Source: Oscillospiraceae bacterium
GTDB taxonomy: Bacteria > Bacillota > Clostridia > Oscillospirales > Oscillospiraceae
Reading direction: 5' to 3'
DNA length: 10,049 bases
Assembly (NCBI GenBank): GCA_020866945.1
Contig: JAJBVW010000079.1
Location: 1 to 10,049 of the forward strand
Shown one piece after another: positions 7,456 through 10,049 of the stretch; within the stretch, counting starts at the first letter, position 1; every line of letters starts with the position of its first letter. The notes beneath the pieces are model-generated. The model made no database searches. It had not been told where the DNA came from and was given only the letters and a program-made list of their open reading frames with translations. A program made the translations under genes and the position numbers.

Positions 7456-7477
7456 GGACAAAAGTCGTCATTTGTCC
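7456..7477. promoter_or_regulatory. Inverted repeat upstream of degV promoter, possible operator
   Basis: GGACAAA (7456-7462) and TTTGTCC (7471-7477) form a perfect 7-bp inverted repeat with an 8-base spacer, ending three bases before the proposed -35 box at 7480. The position suits a regulator site, but no regulator is identified and chance cannot be excluded. Confidence 0.3.
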
Positions 7478-7479
7478 GC

Positions 7480-7508
7480 TTGTCTGCGACGTTAGTCTGT
7501 GCTATACT
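7480..7508 (+). promoter_or_regulatory. Promoter of degV
   Basis: TTGTCT (7480-7485), 17-base spacer, TATACT (7503-7508). The predicted transcript starts near 7515, about 40 bases before the degV ATG at 7556. The leader contains GAAAGGCAAGG, a moderate purine-rich ribosome site. Confidence 0.6.
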
Positions 7509-7555
7509 TATAGTCAAGAGAAAGACAAAATCGAGAAAGGCAAGGTTCATCAACT

Positions 7556-8431
7556 ATGACACAAAAAACTGCCATCGTGACCGATACCAACAGCGGAATT
7601 TTGACAGAAGAGGCCGAAGCCCTGGGGATCTATGTGGTTCCCATGCCGGTCATCGTGGACGATGAGACATATCTGGAAGGCGTTTCCATCACCTATGACG
7701 AATTTTTCCAGCGCCTCCGGGCCGGGGCCAATGTCAGCTCCTCTCAGCCTTCCCCCGGCGACCTGATGGAGATTTGGGACAAGGCTCTGGAGGATCACGA
7801 CGCGGTGGTGCATATGCCCATGTCCAGCGGCCTTTCCGCCTCCTATGAGTCGGCGGCGGCCCTGGCGGCGGCGGAGTATCCGGGCCGGGTCTATGTGGTG
7901 AACAACCGGCGGATTGCCGTCACCCTGCGCCCCGCCGCCCTCCAGGCCAAGCGCATGGCGGACGAGGGAGTTCCCGCCGCGGAGATCGCCCGCGTCATGG
8001 AGCGGGACGGCTTGGATGCCAGTATTTATGTCTCCGTGAACACCCTGGAGCTGCTGAAAAAGAGCGGCCGCGTCACCGCCGCCGGTGCCGCCCTCGGCAC
8101 TGTTCTGAACATAAAGCCCGTCCTGCAAATTCAGGGCGGCAAGCTGGACGCCTATAAAAAGGTGCGGGGCATGAAGGCCGCCATGGACACCATGATTCAG
8201 GGCATCAAAACCGACCGGGAGACCCGATTTGCCGGACGGCCCGTGGAGATACGGGCGGCCTGGTCCGGCGCGGAGGAAGTGGGGGAGAACTGGCGTCTTG
8301 CCGTGGCGGAGGCGTTCCCCGACCTTACCATCGAAAAAGACCCCCTCCCCATCAGCATCTCCTGCCACGTAGCCGAGGGCGCCCTCGGCGTCGGCATCGT
8401 CCCCCTGGTACCCATGGAGGGCGTGGAGTAA
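7556..8431 (+). CDS. DegV family protein (FakB-type fatty-acid-binding protein)
   Basis: 291-residue soluble protein of the DegV family, full length for the family (about 280-290). Visible marks: N-terminal AIVTDTNSGI (6-15), SSSQPSPGDL (61-70), MSSGLSASYESA (89-100), VNNRRIAVT (115-123), NTLELLKKSGRV (162-173), LNIKPVLQIQGGKL (184-197) and the C-terminal EGALGVGIVP (274-283). DegV/FakB proteins bind one fatty acid in a buried pocket. With the kinase FakA they yield acyl-phosphate, the substrate of PlsY, which is encoded just upstream. Members of this family are many per genome and lipid preference cannot be read from sequence, so fakB is a likely but unproven name. FakA is not in this window. 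It has its own promoter (7480-7508) and ends before a shared terminator. The ATG at 7556 places the conserved VTD strand at the usual distance from the N-terminus. Confidence 0.9.
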   Translation: MTQKTAIVTDTNSGILTEEAEALGIYVVPMPVIVDDETYLEGVSITYDEFFQRLRAGANVSSSQPSPGDLMEIWDKALEDHDAVVHMPMSSGLSASYESAAALAAAEYPGRVYVVNNRRIAVTLRPAALQAKRMADEGVPAAEIARVMERDGLDASIYVSVNTLELLKKSGRVTAAGAALGTVLNIKPVLQIQGGKLDAYKKVRGMKAAMDTMIQGIKTDRETRFAGRPVEIRAAWSGAEEVGENWRLAVAEAFPDLTIEKDPLPISISCHVAEGALGVGIVPLVPMEGVE

Positions 8432-8451
8432 AAGACGCTTTTAAACAAATA

Positions 8452-8486
8452 AAAACAGAGGCTGTCTGTGGCGCAGCCTCTGTTTT
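8452..8486. terminator. Bidirectional terminator between degV and the toxin gene
   Basis: AAAACAGAGGCTG (8452-8464) and CAGCCTCTGTTTT (8474-8486) form a perfect 13-bp stem with a 9-base loop. On the + strand it ends in TTTT then GTGTTAT. On the - strand it ends in TTTTT then ATTTG. It sits between two converging genes and can serve both. Confidence 0.85.
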
Positions 8487-8489
8487 GTG

Positions 8490-8819
8490 TTATAATCTGT
8501 GTTTTTCGGCTCTCTGGCTTGCAATATCATACACCTCGTCATCCGCCCGCGCGCCGATTACGATGACGACCATGTCGTTATCCTGCCGGACGAGCTTATA
8601 TACGACCCGTATGCCAACAGAGCGCAGCTTGATTTTCAGTAAGCCGGCAAGATTATGATTTCCCTTGTTGCCCAGAGGCTTTCCCAGACCGCCCTCTGAC
8701 GAAGGCAGAGGGCTTTCGCTTACCTTCTGGATTGCCTTGCGGACGATTTTGCGCGGATTGCCGTCCAGGTCTTGCAGGTCTTTCCCAGCTGGCGGGAGAT
8801 ATTTGACCGTCCAGCTCAT
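8490..8819 (-). CDS. RelE/ParE superfamily toxin
   Basis: 109-residue basic protein with the RelE/ParE layout: N-terminal WTVKYLPPAGKDLQDL, a charged helix (NPRKIVRKAIQKV), then GKPLGN, a LLKIKLRSVGIRVVYKLV strand pair and a C-terminal VIVIGARADDEVYDIASQR. This pattern is typical of type II toxins: RelE members cut mRNA on the ribosome, ParE members block gyrase. The strand arginines (LRSVGIRVVY) and terminal VYDIASQR look more like RelE/YoeB-type mRNases, but the activity cannot be fixed from sequence. Its ATG overlaps the antitoxin stop by 4 bases (ATGA, 8816-8819), so it is translationally coupled and made after the antitoxin. It ends at the shared terminator. Function is therefore cell-stress control or locus maintenance. 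Confidence 0.85.
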   Translation of the reverse strand: MSWTVKYLPPAGKDLQDLDGNPRKIVRKAIQKVSESPLPSSEGGLGKPLGNKGNHNLAGLLKIKLRSVGIRVVYKLVRQDNDMVVIVIGARADDEVYDIASQRAEKHRL

Positions 8820-9136
8820 TCGATGTCTACCTCGACGTCCGCCAGATTTTCCTCTGTAAAGCCAAACTGGCGGTCAACATCCTCCTGGGATACCAAGGTG
8901 CTGGGGTCAAAGCCTGCCATCCGCTCCGCCGCGGTGGCGAGAAGGCGGGCGTCGTTTACCTCGTCCATCAGACTGACATATTCCTCCGGGGAAAGGAGGA
9001 CGCACTCGGCGGCATTGTTTTTCATGACGACCTTTGCGCCGCAGCGCCGAACCTCGTCAAAAATTTTTCCGGCCTGGCCGCGGTTAAAGAGGGAAATGGA
9101 AATGGTGTTTTCGATTGCGCCTAAGATGTTTGCCAT
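8816..9136 (-). CDS. Phd/YefM family antitoxin
   Basis: 106-residue acidic protein. Residues 1-60 match the Phd/YefM DNA-binding and dimerisation domain: NTISISLFNRGQAGKIFDEV, then VVMKNNAAECVLLSPEEYVSL. The C-terminal tail (about 60-106, rich in Asp and Glu, ending DVEVDIE) is the expected toxin-wrapping segment. The start at 9136 is chosen over the longer frame beginning at 9202 because AGGAGGTGA (9145-9153 on the minus strand) lies 8 bases upstream, and a promoter sits at 9160-9188. In the family the antitoxin binds and silences its partner and, with it, represses the operon promoter. It directly precedes and overlaps the toxin gene. Confidence in the family is high; target specificity is unknown. 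Confidence 0.85.
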   Translation of the reverse strand: MANILGAIENTISISLFNRGQAGKIFDEVRRCGAKVVMKNNAAECVLLSPEEYVSLMDEVNDARLLATAAERMAGFDPSTLVSQEDVDRQFGFTEENLADVEVDIE

Positions 9137-9159
9137 GATGCGGTTCACCTCCTGTAAAT

Positions 9160-9188
9160 AGTATACCATGGCAGGAGATAAAAAACAA
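9160..9188 (-). promoter_or_regulatory. Promoter of the toxin-antitoxin operon
   Basis: On the minus strand TTGTTT (9188-9183), 17-base spacer, TATACT (9165-9160). Start of transcription would be near 9153, at the antitoxin ribosome site, giving a very short leader. The overlapping small palindromes GTATAC (9161-9166) and CCATGG (9166-9171) in and beside the -10 could be part of the autoregulatory operator. The -35 lies inside the adjacent 48-bp palindrome. Confidence 0.5.
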
Positions 9189-9227
9189 TCTATCAACAAC
9201 AAATTTGTTGTTGATAGATTGTTTTTT
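9180..9227. terminator. Perfect 48-bp palindrome, terminator of the TauE-like gene
   Basis: Bases 9180-9203 and 9204-9227 are exact reverse complements with no loop bases; the core is CAACAAATTTGTTG. On both strands the stem ends in a T-run (8 T on +, 6 T on -). It lies 15 bases after the stop of the minus-strand TauE-like gene, fitting a strong intrinsic terminator. The same element overlaps the -35 of the antitoxin promoter. Confidence 0.75.
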
Positions 9228-9241
9228 TTATTCCCTGAATA

Positions 9242-10018
9242 TTACAAAAAGAAGTTCGCGACGAACATGATACCGCCGGACACGACCAGAAGGAAGCCTA
9301 TGATGCGGTTTAGGGTGGCGGAGTTTATGCGGTTGGCTACGCGGGCGGCGAAGATAGCGCCGGTGGCGTTGCCGATGATGCAGATGATAAAGGCGGTCGT
9401 ATTCGGCCAGCCGCCGAGATAGATATGACTGGCGCAGCCCACCAGGGCCACAAAGGTCATGATGAATACCTCGGTGCCGACGGAGTCCTTCACCTCATAG
9501 CACAGCAGCGTGGTCAGCACCAGCAACATCATCTCGCCCCCGCCTGCGCCCACGAAGCCCGCGATAATGCCGATGACCCCGCCGCTGATGATGGACGACC
9601 AAAACATGGCCTTTTTGCCAAGCTGGCCGAAAAACCGGTTCAGATTCGTCTGGGGGAAGAACAGGAATTTCATGCCCATCAGCGGCGTCAGCACGACGGA
9701 GATGTCGCCCAGCGTGTCATGGGGAACGATGTTTCCGAGCCAGCTTCCGAACAGGGTGAAGACCAGGACGGAAATCATCAGCCATTTGGCGTCCCCGATG
9801 CGCAGATGGCCGTGCCTGGCGTAGCTGGTGGAGGTCAGGGCGGAGGCAATCACATCCGAGGCCATGGCGATGCCCACCGCCTCATAAGCGTCGAAGCCGC
9901 ACAGCGCCACCAGGGCCGGCGTCACGACCACGGCGGCGGATATGCCGGAAAACCCGGTCAGAATGCCCGCGATAAGCCCAGCCAGTATGTAGATGAATAC
10001 ATTGAAAGCGAGTGATTG
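9242..10018 (-). CDS. TauE/SafE family membrane transporter (start unresolved, possibly 5' broken)
   Basis: The frame reads 258 residues from 10018 to the TAA at 9242, about the normal length of this family of sulfite/sulfonate or other organic-anion permeases. It shows the internal duplication of TauE proteins: LIAGILTGFSGISAA near the N-terminus and IIAGFVGAGGGEMMLLVL in the middle, followed by KDSVGTEVFIMTFVALVGCASH. About eight hydrophobic segments are present. The stop codon TAA stands at 10021-10019, directly before the conserved first helix, and no ATG, GTG or TTG lies in frame until GTG 9931, which would remove that helix and its glycine motif. An out-of-frame ATG lies at 10002. So either the contig end is wrong here or the gene is broken. 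Substrate is not predictable, and no sulfur genes lie nearby. Confidence 0.75.
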   Translation of the reverse strand, partial: QSLAFNVFIYILAGLIAGILTGFSGISAAVVVTPALVALCGFDAYEAVGIAMASDVIASALTSTSYARHGHLRIGDAKWLMISVLVFTLFGSWLGNIVPHDTLGDISVVLTPLMGMKFLFFPQTNLNRFFGQLGKKAMFWSSIISGGVIGIIAGFVGAGGGEMMLLVLTTLLCYEVKDSVGTEVFIMTFVALVGCASHIYLGGWPNTTAFIICIIGNATGAIFAARVANRINSATLNRIIGFLLVVSGGIMFVANFFL

Positions 10019-10038
10019 TTATGCTCTGGACTGCGGGT

Positions 10039-10049
10039 GGGGGGGGGGG
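10039..10049. other. Poly-G run at window edge, probable sequencing artefact
   Basis: Eleven consecutive G end the window, next to a disrupted gene start. Terminal poly-G is a known artefact of two-colour sequencing chemistry, so bases here and just inside should not be trusted. Confidence 0.6.

Noticed and set aside
7550..8368. 272-codon minus-strand frame opposite degV
   Set aside because: The plus strand encodes a full-length DegV protein with all family motifs and a promoter; the antisense product resembles nothing.
9425..10015. 196-codon plus-strand frame opposite the TauE-like gene
   Set aside because: His/Gln/Gly-rich shadow of hydrophobic membrane-protein codons; no start signals.

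Overview
The window looks like a contig from a GC-rich gut-type anaerobic Firmicute, probably a member of the Oscillospiraceae/Ruminococcaceae (Clostridia). The evidence is: Gram-positive promoters and strong AGGAGG ribosome sites; a surface protein with a sortase-like tail; oxygen-sensitive enzymes of the 2-hydroxyacyl-CoA dehydratase type; PlsY and DegV lipid genes. This is inference from gene content, not a species call. Both window edges look like assembly ends: the right edge is a run of 11 G, and the left edge does not fit the repeat pattern that follows it.

Layout. 1-2310 (+): the C-terminal 767 residues of a cell-wall surface protein with beta-helix, YDG/MBG-like and Big_2-like domains and an APSTGD sorting tail. 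2311-2550: a hairpin, then a good extended -10 promoter. 2551-7365 (+): a tightly coupled three-gene operon. Its first two genes encode a BCR/HAD-like ATP-driven reductase that I recognise as the anaerobic plasmalogen synthase system (here called plsR and plsA). The third is a PlsY glycerol-3-phosphate acyltransferase. Junctions overlap by 20 and 4 bases. 7366-7555: a 15-bp hairpin and a promoter. 7556-8431 (+): a DegV/FakB-type fatty-acid-binding protein. 8452-8486: a terminator shared by converging genes. 8490-9136 (-): a RelE/ParE-like toxin and Phd/YefM-like antitoxin pair. 9160-9227: antitoxin promoter overlapping a perfect 48-bp palindrome. 9242-10018 (-): a TauE/SafE-family membrane transporter whose start is not resolved.

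How the genes work together. The centre of the window reads as a lipid locus. FakB/DegV proteins carry fatty acids for phosphorylation, PlsY uses acyl-phosphate to make 1-acyl-glycerol-3-phosphate, and plasmalogen synthase reductively converts the sn-1 acyl ester of a phospholipid into a vinyl ether. Direct translational coupling of plsY to the plasmalogen genes is the most notable point: it joins the enzyme that places the sn-1 acyl chain to the enzyme that later reduces it. The surface protein, toxin-antitoxin pair and TauE transporter appear to be unrelated neighbours.
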